NCBI RefSeq assembly: GCF_004297875.1
Contig: NZ_SCSK01000038.1
Span: forward strand, 1-64,000
Source of the DNA: Pandoraea sp.
GTDB taxonomy: Bacteria; Pseudomonadota; Gammaproteobacteria; Burkholderiales; Burkholderiaceae
Direction: 5' to 3'
DNA: 64,000 bases
A program made the translations under genes and the position numbers. Position 1 is the first letter of the stretch. Each line of letters opens with the position of its first letter. Shown here in pieces: positions 33,948 through 43,898 of the stretch. The notes under the pieces were generated by a model. The model was not told where the DNA came from and did not search any database. It saw only the letters and a program-made list of their open reading frames with translations.

Positions 33948-35542
33948 TTGACCGAGACCCATTTGAGGAAGAAGTTGTCGTCGGGCACCTGCACCACGTG
34001 CACGTTCTTTTTCACGCCCCATGCCAGCGCCTGCTGGTGCAGCGGCAGGTAGGCAATGTCGTCGGAGGCGAGCTTGAGCGCTTCGGCGATCAATTGATTG
34101 CGCTTGGCGGGGTCGCTCTCCGAGGCGATCTCATGCGTGAGCTGATCGATCTTCGGATTGCTGTAGCCGCCGATGTTGAACTGGCCCTGACCGACCTTCG
34201 GATCGGGCGTGGCCACCAGCGCGTTGAGCACGTTCTGCGCGTCGTAGCTGCTCGGCGACCAGCCCAGCATGTAGAACGAGGTGTTGTGCGACAGGATGCG
34301 CGGGAAGTAGGTCGCCTTGGGCTCGACCGTCAGATCGACCTTGATGCCCACGTGCGCGAGCATCTGCGCGACCGCCTGGCAGATCTGCGCGTCGTTGACG
34401 TAACGATTGTTCGGGCAGTTCATGCCCACTTCGAAGCCGTTCGGATACCCCGCTTCGGCCAGCAGCTTCTTCGAGGCAGCCGGATCATACGGCAGGCGCT
34501 TGTTGAGCGCCGGCGAGAAGCCGTTGATGCCCGGGCCGAGCAGCAAATTGGTGGGCGTCGCCGCGCCGCGCATGACCACGCGCTTGATCAGGTCGATATC
34601 GATCGCCTGATAGAACGCCTGGCGCACACGCTTGTCCTTGAAGGGGTTTTTGCCTTTGACGTTCGAGTACAGCAGTTCGTCGCGCTTTTGGTCCATGCCC
34701 AGGAAGATCGTGCGCAGCTCCGGCCCCTGCAGCATTTTCAGTTCCGGATTGGCCTGGATGCGCGGCACGTCCTGCAGCGGCACCGGCTCGATCAGGTCGA
34801 CCTGGCCCGAGAGCAGTGCGGCGACCCGGGTCGCGCCATTGGAGATCGGCGTGAAGACGGCCTTGTCGACATTGCCCTCGATCTTGCCCCAGTAATGCGG
34901 ATTGCGCTCGAATACGGTGCGCACGCCCGGCTCGCGCGAGGCGATCTCGTAGGGACCTGTGCCGTCGGCCTTGAACGACGCGGCGTTCTCCACCTTCTTC
35001 GCCTTGTCGGCCGGATGCACGGCGTTGTTGGCCTCACACCACTTTTGGCTCATGATGTACCACTGCGTGATCATTTGCGGCAGGATCGGGAACGGCTGCC
35101 TGGTGATCACATCGATCGTGTGGTCATCGATCTTCTTGATCTCGGCGATCTGCTGCACGAAGGTCTTGACGTCGGAACCGGTGTCCTGCGCGCGCTTGAG
35201 CGAAAAAATCACGTCGTCGGCGGTAAACGGCGTGCCGTCCTGGAAAGTCACGTTCTTGCGCAGATCGAAGCGCCACACGGTAGGCGCCGTCTGCTTCCAG
35301 TCGGTGGCCAGCACCGGCACCAGTTCCAGCTTCTTGCCGCGCCCGACCAGCGGCTCGAACACATTGCCCAACAGCGAGAGTTGCTGCGTCTCGTCGAGTG
35401 AATAGGGGTCCAGCGACAGCGCATCTCCCTGATTGGCGAATTTCAGCGTGGCCGCATGCGCCGCGGTACCCAGCGCCAGGCCCAGGCCGGCGGCCAGCGC
35501 CAGGGCGCGCCATTGATGCCGAAAGTAGTGGCTCAACTTCAT
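33944..35542 (-). CDS. dppA: Peptide ABC transporter substrate-binding protein (family 5)
   Basis: A 532-aa periplasmic receptor with a Sec signal of about 30 residues (hydrophobic core ALALAAGLGLALG, cut after AHA). Family SBP_bac_5 features: NQGDALSLDPYSLDETQQ, the WRFDLRKNVTFQDGTPFTADDV block, ERNPHYWG, and KDKRVRQAFYQAID. Ligands of the family are di- or oligopeptides, nickel chelates or related compounds. The M20 amidohydrolase encoded next to it suggests an N-acylated or peptide-like substrate here. Confidence 0.93.
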   Translation of the reverse strand: MKLSHYFRHQWRALALAAGLGLALGTAAHAATLKFANQGDALSLDPYSLDETQQLSLLGNVFEPLVGRGKKLELVPVLATDWKQTAPTVWRFDLRKNVTFQDGTPFTADDVIFSLKRAQDTGSDVKTFVQQIAEIKKIDDHTIDVITRQPFPILPQMITQWYIMSQKWCEANNAVHPADKAKKVENAASFKADGTGPYEIASREPGVRTVFERNPHYWGKIEGNVDKAVFTPISNGATRVAALLSGQVDLIEPVPLQDVPRIQANPELKMLQGPELRTIFLGMDQKRDELLYSNVKGKNPFKDKRVRQAFYQAIDIDLIKRVVMRGAATPTNLLLGPGINGFSPALNKRLPYDPAASKKLLAEAGYPNGFEVGMNCPNNRYVNDAQICQAVAQMLAHVGIKVDLTVEPKATYFPRILSHNTSFYMLGWSPSSYDAQNVLNALVATPDPKVGQGQFNIGGYSNPKIDQLTHEIASESDPAKRNQLIAEALKLASDDIAYLPLHQQALAWGVKKNVHVVQVPDDNFFLKWVSVK

Positions 35543-35588
35543 GGATATCTCCTTTGTCTTGTCTTCGTTGTGTTACCGGTGCTGCAAC

Positions 35589-36797
35589 TCAGGGTGCCGA
35601 GAGCGGCATCGAGCGTTCGGCCAACGCGGCGAACAGCGCGCTGCCCAGGGGCAGAATGTCGTCGTTGAAGTCGTAGCGGGTATTGTGCAGGACGCATCCG
35701 CCCTCGAGCCCGCCCTGGCCAATGCGCACATAGGCGCCCGGTTTGCGCTGCAACATGAAGGCAAAGTCTTCCGAGCCCATCGACGGCGGCAGGTCGCGAA
35801 CCACATTGTCCGCGCCAACCAGCGTTTGCGCCACATCAGCGACGAAATGCGCGAGGTGGGGGGTATTGATGGTGGCCGGGTTCATGCGCACATACTCGAC
35901 CGTGGCCGTGGCGCCGAAGGCCATCGCGACTTGCGTGCACAGCGTGCGCAGGCGCGCCTCGACCATGTCCTGCGTGACCGGATTGAAGGTGCGCACGGTG
36001 CCGATCAGGGTGGCCGTGTGCGGTATCACGTTGAAGGCCTTGGCGTTGCCGGCCTCGACCGCGCACAGGCTGACCACCGCCGAGTCGAACGGATTGACAT
36101 TGCGTGCGACGATGGTTTGCGAGGCCGCGATGATGTGCCCGGCCGCCACGATCGGATCGACCGCCATATAAGGATGCGCGCCATGCCCGCCGCGACCCTC
36201 GATGCGAATCTCGACCCGGTCGCAGGCCGACATCATCGGCCCGGGATTGATGCCGATCTTGCCCGGCGGCAGGCTCGGCCAGTTGTGCATGCCGTACACC
36301 TCGTCGCAGGCAAAGCGTTCAAACAGGCCGTCTTCGAGCATGGCCGAAGCGCCGCCGCAGCCTTCCTCGCCCGGCTGGAAAATCAGCGCGACGGTGCCGT
36401 CGAAATTGCGCGTCTGCGCCAGATAACGCGCCGCACCGAGCAGCATCGTGGTGTGGCCGTCGTGGCCGCAGCCATGCATCAGGCCATGCTTGGTCGAACG
36501 GTGACCGAATTCGTTTTCCTCGACGATCGGCAGCGCGTCCATGTCGGCGCGCAACCCGATCATGCGACCGCTGCCGGTCGCGCGTCCGGTTATCACGCCG
36601 ACCACGCCGGTGCGGCCAATGCCGCGATGCACCTCGATGCCGAGCCGCTCCAGGGTCTCGGCCACGATGCGCGCGGTGCGCAATTCTTCAAAACCCAACT
36701 CGGGATGGGCGTGCAGATCATGCCGAATGGCGATCAGGTCGCCGTGAAACTGGTTGATGGCCGCCATCGGCGATGGCTGGGAAAGACGATTGTCCAT
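35589..36797 (-). CDS. M20-family amidohydrolase (hippurate hydrolase-like)
   Basis: A 402-aa metal-dependent aminoacylase of the M20D group. The ligand motifs are MHGCGHDGHTTMLLGA (Cys and His), QPGEEGCGGA (Glu-Glu), VYGMHNWP (His) and PSMGSEDFAFM near the C-terminus. It hydrolyses N-acyl amino acids or short peptides in the cytosol. It lies inside the dpp operon, between the permease dppB and the receptor dppA, with 46-bp gaps on both sides. I infer that it cleaves the compound the transporter brings in. Confidence 0.93.
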   Translation of the reverse strand: MDNRLSQPSPMAAINQFHGDLIAIRHDLHAHPELGFEELRTARIVAETLERLGIEVHRGIGRTGVVGVITGRATGSGRMIGLRADMDALPIVEENEFGHRSTKHGLMHGCGHDGHTTMLLGAARYLAQTRNFDGTVALIFQPGEEGCGGASAMLEDGLFERFACDEVYGMHNWPSLPPGKIGINPGPMMSACDRVEIRIEGRGGHGAHPYMAVDPIVAAGHIIAASQTIVARNVNPFDSAVVSLCAVEAGNAKAFNVIPHTATLIGTVRTFNPVTQDMVEARLRTLCTQVAMAFGATATVEYVRMNPATINTPHLAHFVADVAQTLVGADNVVRDLPPSMGSEDFAFMLQRKPGAYVRIGQGGLEGGCVLHNTRYDFNDDILPLGSALFAALAERSMPLSAP

Positions 36798-36843
36798 TGA
36801 ATTGAAACTCTGGTCTGAATGTAATGGGAACGACGAATGCCTA

Positions 36844-37818
36844 TCAATGAGCGCGTCCCACGCGCAAGCGCGGGTCCACGGCGAAGTACAGCAGATCGAC
36901 CACCAGGTTGATCACCACGAAGATCAGCGCGATCAAATACAAATAGGCGGCCATCACCGGAATGTCGGCCGACTCCACGGACTGGATGAACAGCAGGCCC
37001 ATGCCGGGCCATTGGAATACGGTCTCGGTCACTACCGCGAAGGCGATGATGCCGCCCAGCTGCAGGCCAGTGATGGTGATGACCGGCACCAGCGTGTTCT
37101 TGAGCGTGTGGCCGAAGTGAATCGCGCGTTGCGTCAGGCCTCGCGCCCGGGCGAACTTGATGTAGTCGGTACGCAGTACTTCGAGCATTTCGGCGCGCAC
37201 CAGACGGATCAGCAGGGCCAGTTGAAACAGCGACAGCGTGATCGACGGCAGGATCAAGTGCCGCCAGCCATCGACAGTGGCGAAGCCGGTCGTCCAGGGC
37301 CCGAGCGCGATTACGTGGCCTCGTCCGTAGGAAGGCAGCCAGTGCAGCACCACGGAAAAAAGGAAGATCAACAGAATGCCGATCAGAAAGGTCGGCAGGG
37401 AAATTCCCAGTAGCGACACCGTCAGTAAGGTCTGGGCGCCAAGCGAGCCGCGCCGCAGTGCGGTGTAGACGCCGAGCGGCAAGCCGATGGCGATGGCCAG
37501 CACCGAGGCGCACAGCGATAGCTCCAGGGTGGCGGGCATGCGCTCCTCGATCAGCGAAGACACCTTGCGTCCTTCCTGATAGGAGACGCCGAACTCGCCG
37601 CGTGCGCTATTGACGACGAAAGTGCCGAACTGTACCAGCAGCGGCTTGTTCAGGCCCAGTTCGGTGCGCAGTTGCGCGCGCTCCTGCGGTGTCGCATCCT
37701 GCCCGACCATAAAGGTCACCGGATCGCCGACGTAGCGAAACATCAGAAACGCGATGAGCGCGACCGTCAGCATGACGAGTAGGGCCTGAATCAGGCGGCG
37801 GACAACGAAAGCGAGCAT
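36844..37818 (-). CDS. dppB: Peptide ABC transporter permease (DppB-type)
   Basis: A 324-aa permease. The first helix LIQALLVMLTVALIAFLMF, the family block GDPVTFMVGQDATPQERAQLRTELGL, and the EAA loop DYIKFARARGLTQRAIHFGHTLKNTLVPVI identify the DppB/OppB type. It is the first gene of the six-gene minus-strand operon, whose promoter must lie in the 500-bp gap to its right. Confidence 0.94.
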   Translation of the reverse strand: MLAFVVRRLIQALLVMLTVALIAFLMFRYVGDPVTFMVGQDATPQERAQLRTELGLNKPLLVQFGTFVVNSARGEFGVSYQEGRKVSSLIEERMPATLELSLCASVLAIAIGLPLGVYTALRRGSLGAQTLLTVSLLGISLPTFLIGILLIFLFSVVLHWLPSYGRGHVIALGPWTTGFATVDGWRHLILPSITLSLFQLALLIRLVRAEMLEVLRTDYIKFARARGLTQRAIHFGHTLKNTLVPVITITGLQLGGIIAFAVVTETVFQWPGMGLLFIQSVESADIPVMAAYLYLIALIFVVINLVVDLLYFAVDPRLRVGRAH

Positions 37819-38322
37819 GGCGTCGGTGTACGGTTCGAAGCGCTAGTTAACATTTTTGCCGCAGCGGCATGGCAAAGCCGCCGCGTATTGTTTTAGTAGC
37901 GTTTCCTGGTCTGCCTCGAGTCGAGGGGTACCGGATGTTAGCGACAATTTTGTGTCATGCACAACTACGAATACCTGTAACCTTCGACGCAGCATAACAC
38001 TGCCGCGGACGGACGAAAACCGTTGTACAGTCTGGCGATCAGAGCGTTCGAAAACGACGAAGGCTGCTGTTCCAAACGGATGCTTGTTGGCCGCTGCCCG
38101 GCGGCAGAAACTGGGAATCGGATGCTTGGCTATGAGTCACGCCGGCGCGCATCGACGGAACGCGGCGGCGCTTTTCCCCAGCGCCAGATTGGAGCGCGCT
38201 CAGAAGGCGTCGAGGTCCAGTCGCCCGGCACAGGCATTCTCGCGTAAAGCAGTTTTTAGAAACTGGCCGCGGCGCTCCCTGCCAGGATGCCGCACGGCGT
38301 ACATACGTGGGAAATAATAACG
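37819..38322. other. 504-bp non-coding gap between dppB and luxR
   Basis: Divergent promoter region of the dpp operon (minus) and the LuxR gene (plus). GCGGC/GCCGC inverted repeats lie at about 37865-37890 near dppB. I found no lux box, sigma-54 element or convincing small gene. Frames present on plus (for example 37856-38317) have no ribosome site and random-looking composition. The spacer is moderately AT-rich near 37900-37990. Confidence 0.5.
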
Positions 38323-39273
38323 ATGGATCTGACGACTTGCATCAAGGAGAACGGGCGTGCGGGCGCGATGGCGGCGCCCCCGCCACTGGCTTTGACGAAG
38401 CGATCGCCGGGCGAGGAATTCATCTGCTTCGACGAAACCCAGCTCAAAGTGACCGACACCGGTCGTGAGCGTCCTGGCGGCGTACCGAGCCTGGTCAGGG
38501 ATTTGCGCGCCGCGGCAGGCGCTGCCGACCGCCAGCGGCTGGTGCGCGGCACGCTCTACACGATTGGCTTCGAATGGCTTGGTTACGGCACCATGCTGCC
38601 GTCGTCCGAGGGCTTTGCGCCGCGTACCGTTTTCACCAGTTATGCCAACCCGGAGTGGACCGAGCGTTATTTCGCCGAGCGGCACTATTTGATCGATCCG
38701 CGTCTGAAGGAGAGCGCGCATACCTGCTTGCCGCTGGCATGGGATGTGGAGGATCTCGAGCGCAGCCTGGGCAAGGCCGGCTGGACCAACGAGGGCCGGC
38801 GCTTCATCGAGGACATGCTGGGCAGCGGCATCCGCAGCGGCATTTGCCTGGCGCTAGGCTCGCCCGCCAATGCCAGCGAGCTGACGTTCATCAGTCTGCT
38901 CTCGCGCGCGCAAAGCCGGCAATGGATCGTCGACGGCATTTTCGGGCAGGCCGTCACACTCGGCCTGTGCGTGCATGAGTTCATCACCCAGTACGCCCGC
39001 ATCACGACGCCGGCTCAGCCGTCCGACAAGCGCGCCTTGTCGCCGCTGCAGCAGGAAATTCTGCAGTGCCTGAGCCGCGGGCTGTCGGACAAACAAATCG
39101 CCTACTGCCTCAATCTGTCGTCGTATAACGTCGACTACCACCTGCGCCAGATGCGACGACGCTTCGCCGTGCGCAATCGCGTGCAACTGGTCAACGCGGC
39201 GATGGCGGCACTGCCGCAGGCGCCGAGCCAGTCTCGCTCGCCGGACGCTCGGCTGGAAGGCCTGTTGGTGTGA
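38323..39273 (+). CDS. LuxR solo with autoinducer-binding-like domain
   Basis: A 316-aa regulator. The N-terminal autoind_bind domain (about 60-220) keeps the AHL-pocket residues: W85 and Y88 in GFEWLGYG, Y122-D125-P126 in HYLIDPRL, and W140. The C-terminal LuxR helix-turn-helix (about 235-295) reads LSPLQQEILQCLSRGLSDKQIAYCLNLSSYNVDYHLRQMRRRF. No luxI synthase is in the window, so it may answer foreign or distant signals. About 55 extra N-terminal residues precede the domain. The start is uncertain: an ATG 12 codons upstream is possible. Confidence 0.85.
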   Translation: MDLTTCIKENGRAGAMAAPPPLALTKRSPGEEFICFDETQLKVTDTGRERPGGVPSLVRDLRAAAGAADRQRLVRGTLYTIGFEWLGYGTMLPSSEGFAPRTVFTSYANPEWTERYFAERHYLIDPRLKESAHTCLPLAWDVEDLERSLGKAGWTNEGRRFIEDMLGSGIRSGICLALGSPANASELTFISLLSRAQSRQWIVDGIFGQAVTLGLCVHEFITQYARITTPAQPSDKRALSPLQQEILQCLSRGLSDKQIAYCLNLSSYNVDYHLRQMRRRFAVRNRVQLVNAAMAALPQAPSQSRSPDARLEGLLV

Positions 39274-39279
39274 CGTGGG

Positions 39280-39296
39280 GCGGCCCGGCGGGCCGC
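39280..39296 (+). terminator. Hairpin after luxR
   Basis: GCGGCCC, loop GGC, GGGCCGC: a perfect 7-bp GC stem 7 bases after the stop codon. Only TT follows, so it is a weak or Rho-assisted terminator. Confidence 0.5.
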
Positions 39297-39435
39297 TTCC
39301 ATGCGCGATTTCATGACCATGCCCGGGGGCTTGCAGGGGCATGGCTCACCGACGCGAGAACGCAGTTTCGCCGGGTGATCCGCGAATCCGGCCTGTTCGA
39401 TCTTCCCCGGCCCTCACGCCATTTCGGCGTCCCCC

Positions 39436-39449
39436 TTGACGCACATCAA
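39436..39449. promoter_or_regulatory. FNR/Anr box TTGAC-N4-ATCAA
   Basis: TTGACGCACATCAA matches TTGAT-N4-ATCAA at 9 of 10 positions. A class II promoter with this box at -41.5 would start near 39484, upstream of the BCAM0308-like gene at 39619. Supports induction under oxygen limitation. Confidence 0.7.
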
Positions 39450-39618
39450 TCCTGTCGGCCGGATCACTGTCATCATCAAAAAAGAGTTAATGCGAATCGC
39501 CGGCCTTCGCATGCCGCTTCGGATGTGGCGCGGATGCCTCCCGGCGTTCGACGAGTCCGGCGACCTGGCGCCGGCCCATGTCAAAGCCCGCGGCATGCCG
39601 CAGGCGCAAGGAGCAGCC

Positions 39619-40119
39619 ATGAAGTCACGCCAACGTTCGGAAACGGTCCGCCCCGCCCGCTGGGACAAGCTCGATAGCAATCCGATCCACGATAACTACC
39701 GGCCGACGGCCAAGTTTCATGAACCTACCGCTTGCGAAGTGTGCGGCGCGGTCTACGTGAATGGCCGCTGGAGCTGGGCGGCAGTCCCGGACGACGCCGA
39801 TCAGGTGACGTGCCCCGCCTGCCGTCGAATTCACGATCAGATGCCGGCCGGGCAGGTCGAGCTCAGCGGCACGTTCCTGCACGAGCACCAGGAAGAAATC
39901 ATGGCGCTGATCCGCCATCACGAAGCCAAGATGAAAAGCGAGCACCCGATGGAGCGCATCATGGCCGTCACCACGCGCGAGGACGGCGTGACCGTTACCA
40001 CGACCGGCTCGCACCTGGCGCGCGATATTGGCGAGGCGCTCAAGCGAGCGTTCCAGGGGCATATGGAAATGGGCAGCGCGACGGCCGAGAGCATGTTGCG
40101 CGTGATCTGGTCGCGATAA
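39619..40119 (+). CDS. BCAM0308-like zinc-ribbon protein
   Basis: A 166-aa protein with two CxxC pairs: ACEVCGAVYVNGRWSW (about residues 37-52) and VTCPACRRIHDQMPAG, which probably bind zinc. A conserved HEHQEEIMALIRHHEAK and EHPMERIM region follows, then a predicted alpha/beta tail. It resembles the family NCBI names after B. cenocepacia BCAM0308, which from memory lies in the low-oxygen-activated locus; the biochemical role is unknown. AAGGAG precedes the ATG. An FNR box lies 170 bp upstream. The phosphoribosyltransferase follows after 21 bp. Confidence 0.8.
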   Translation: MKSRQRSETVRPARWDKLDSNPIHDNYRPTAKFHEPTACEVCGAVYVNGRWSWAAVPDDADQVTCPACRRIHDQMPAGQVELSGTFLHEHQEEIMALIRHHEAKMKSEHPMERIMAVTTREDGVTVTTTGSHLARDIGEALKRAFQGHMEMGSATAESMLRVIWSR

Positions 40120-40140
40120 CCCGGCCTAAAGGAGGGCGTC

Positions 40141-40797
40141 ATGGCACTGTTCAAGGACCGGGAAGACGCTGCGCTGAAGCTGGCCCAGGCGCTGCACGCG
40201 TGGCGCGGCAAGCGGCCGCTGGTGCTGGGGGTGCCGCGCGGCGGCATGGTGCTGGCGGCGGTCATCGCGCGCGAGCTTGAAGGCGAGCTCGATGCCGTGC
40301 TGGTACGCAAACTGCGCGCGCCGCGCAACCCCGAGCTGGCCGTGGGCGCCGTCGACGAAGAAGGAGTCGTGTCGATCGAGCCGTTTGCCGACGCCGCTGG
40401 CGCCAGCCAGGAGTACCTGCATCGTGAGATCCAGCGGCAATTGCAGGTGTTACATGAGCGCGGGCTGCGTTACCGCGCGCGCGCCGGCGCGGTGGACCCG
40501 GTGGGGCGGGTCGTGATCGTGGTCGACGACGGCATGGCGACTGGCGCCTCGATGGCGGCGGCGCTCGAGGCCGTGCGCCGCCGCCAGCCCGCGGAGCTGA
40601 TCTGCGCGGTGCCGGTGGCGGCCAGCAGCGCGCTGGCGCGGGCCCGAGCGTTCGCCGACCAGATCTGCTGCCTGCACGAGAGTATCGATTTCGGCGGCGT
40701 CGGCCAGTATTTCGAGAATTTCGACCAGGTGGAAGATGCCCGCGTCGAAGCGCTACTGCAGGCCGCGCCAACTGCTGCCGGCCAGTCGCCGGACTGA
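40141..40797 (+). CDS. Phosphoribosyltransferase-fold protein
   Basis: A 218-aa type I PRTase-like protein. The PRPP-binding loop is VVIVVDDGMATGAS (about 122-135), and the N-terminal VLGVPRGGMVLA and DAVLVRKLRAPRNPELAVGAV are typical of the stand-alone family found beside stress genes such as dienelactone-hydrolase fusions. The base specificity is unknown. GGAGG precedes the ATG. Transcribed with the BCAM0308-like gene 21 bp upstream, from the FNR-box promoter. Confidence 0.88.
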   Translation: MALFKDREDAALKLAQALHAWRGKRPLVLGVPRGGMVLAAVIARELEGELDAVLVRKLRAPRNPELAVGAVDEEGVVSIEPFADAAGASQEYLHREIQRQLQVLHERGLRYRARAGAVDPVGRVVIVVDDGMATGASMAAALEAVRRRQPAELICAVPVAASSALARARAFADQICCLHESIDFGGVGQYFENFDQVEDARVEALLQAAPTAAGQSPD

Positions 40798-40829
40798 TGG
40801 GCCCGCGCTGCGGGCACCGTCGAGCAGCC

Positions 40830-40843
40830 TTGATTTAGGTCAT
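40830..40843. promoter_or_regulatory. Weak FNR-like box before dodecin
   Basis: TTGATTTAGGTCAT matches TTGAT-N4-ATCAA at 8 of 10 positions (TTGAT perfect, GTCAT imperfect). It lies 88 bp upstream of the dodecin ATG. Confidence 0.5.
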
Positions 40844-40924
40844 CACGTCAGCTTTGCGCACGCCCATGCTTGGCTTGGCATGCCACCGATCGTGCGCATG
40901 CACGCTCAATCCAAGGAGGTTGTT

Positions 40925-41128
40925 ATGTCGCAAATCGTCAAGGTCGTGGAAATCATGACCGAATCACCGAAGAGTTGGGAAGACGCCGCGCAGAAGGCTG
41001 TCGACAAGGCGTCGAAGTCGCTGCGGGGAATCAGGTCGCTCTACATCCAGGACATGTCGGCCGAAGTTGATAAGGGCAAAATCGTCAACTACCGGATCAA
41101 TGCCAAAGTGACCTTCAAGCTTGAATAG
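40925..41128 (+). CDS. Dodecin (flavin-storage protein)
   Basis: A 67-aa protein of the dodecin family: a beta-alpha-beta-beta fold that assembles into a hollow dodecamer binding flavins. The characteristic ESPKSWEDAAQKAVDKASKSLRG holds the flavin-stacking Trp, and the strands LYIQDMSAEVDKG (with the Gln) and YRINAKVTFKLE follow. It protects and stores FMN/FAD. A very strong ribosome site AAGGAGG lies before the ATG, implying high synthesis. Context suggests induction at low oxygen. Confidence 0.95.
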   Translation: MSQIVKVVEIMTESPKSWEDAAQKAVDKASKSLRGIRSLYIQDMSAEVDKGKIVNYRINAKVTFKLE

Positions 41129-41200
41129 GACAAGGCGCGGCCGGCGCCGATGCCGCCGGGTGGCGCCAAGCCGCGGCGGCCTGTCGGTGCACCCGCGCAA

Positions 41201-41689
41201 TCATGCGACGATGTCAGTCGCCTCGTCGGGATCCAGGCGGATCAGCCTCTGATGGCCGAAGCCCTGGCTGTAATCGAGCATCTTGATCAGCCACGGCGTT
41301 ACCTTGACATACACGGTCTGCCCGGTGGGGTCTTGCGGCGTGACATCCCAGGGCGTCGAGAATTTTTGCTTGAGCAGCGCCTGCGCTCGCATGCTCTCGG
41401 CGGCATCGTCGGCCAGCACCTGAGCCATGGCCGCGACGGACAGCGCCTTGAGGTCGCTCCAGGTGTTATAGGGAAGATTGATCGTCAGCGACACCTTGGC
41501 GCAATGCTGAATATTGGCGACTTTACCGCTATTGCGGGCCGTTGCGAAATACAGCCGCAGGCCGTCGTTCGCATAGCTGATCAGGGTGGCCTGAGGATAA
41601 CCGTCGCGCCTGAGCGTGGCGAGCGACATGTCCCGCCCCGACTCGATGATATTCAAAATGGCGCGCTTTGCTGCGGGATCTATCGACAT
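41201..41689 (-). CDS. Pyridoxamine-phosphate-oxidase-fold protein
   Basis: A 162-aa flavin split-barrel protein: MSLATLRRDGYPQATLISYANDGLRLYFATARNSGKVANI is the usual FMN-binding half, and the C-terminal part adds VYVKVTPWLIKMLDYSQGFGH. Members bind FMN, F420 or haem; the role is unclear. GAGG precedes the ATG. It lies 57 bp downstream of ftsH on the same strand, so it is probably in one transcript with it. The seven codons before the chosen ATG have no ribosome site. Confidence 0.85.
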   Translation of the reverse strand: MSIDPAAKRAILNIIESGRDMSLATLRRDGYPQATLISYANDGLRLYFATARNSGKVANIQHCAKVSLTINLPYNTWSDLKALSVAAMAQVLADDAAESMRAQALLKQKFSTPWDVTPQDPTGQTVYVKVTPWLIKMLDYSQGFGHQRLIRLDPDEATDIVA

Positions 41690-41746
41690 CGTGAACCTCG
41701 CTGGGTGCATTCGTGATGATGAGCCGGGGTTTTTTCGCCTCCGGCA

Positions 41747-43675
<1,929 letters not shown>

Positions 43676-43778
43676 CGATGACGTTCTTGGTTGGAGACCG
43701 CGTGGCGGCGCCTGGCGACCACGGCGCGCGAGGCCGTCCTGTCAGCTTTGTTTATAGGCCTGCCGGCTGTGGCGCTTC

Positions 43779-43792
43779 ATGATTTATGTCAA
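43779..43792. promoter_or_regulatory. FNR-like box (minus: TTGAC-N4-ATCAT), ftsH side
   Basis: Plus strand ATGATTTATGTCAA; on minus TTGAC-ATAA-ATCAT, 8 of 10 to the FNR consensus. Its centre is 40 bp from that of the second box. For ftsH a start near 43744 would leave a leader of about 70 nt. Confidence 0.55.
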
Positions 43793-43818
43793 GCGGTGTG
43801 GTCCGGCGGGGGTGGCCC

Positions 43819-43832
43819 TTGACCCGCGTCAA
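43819..43832. promoter_or_regulatory. FNR/Anr box TTGAC-N4-GTCAA, nrdJ side
   Basis: TTGACCCGCGTCAA, a perfect palindrome of the Anr/FNR type. A class II start 41.5 bp downstream of its centre would be near 43867, which argues for nrdJ translation from 43899 rather than from the ATG at 43866. Confidence 0.72.
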
Positions 43833-43898
43833 GACGCACGTCGCCTGGGCGCGCAATATTGAAAAATGTCCGGCGCGCAAGGAGCCCTGCGAAATCCC

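Larger units (their letters stand above)
39274..39618. other. 345-bp non-coding gap before the BCAM0308-like gene
   Basis: After the luxR stop comes a perfect GC hairpin (39280-39296), then an inverted repeat CATGCCC / GGGCATG (39318-39343), then an FNR-type box at 39436. No gene can be supported. Confidence 0.6.

Noticed and set aside
37856..38317. Plus-strand open frame of 153 codons in the dppB-luxR gap
   Set aside because: No ribosome site, composition random, no motif; considered non-coding.
38000..38322. lux box for the LuxR solo
   Set aside because: No 18-20 bp dyad of the usual CTG...CAG type in the upstream region.
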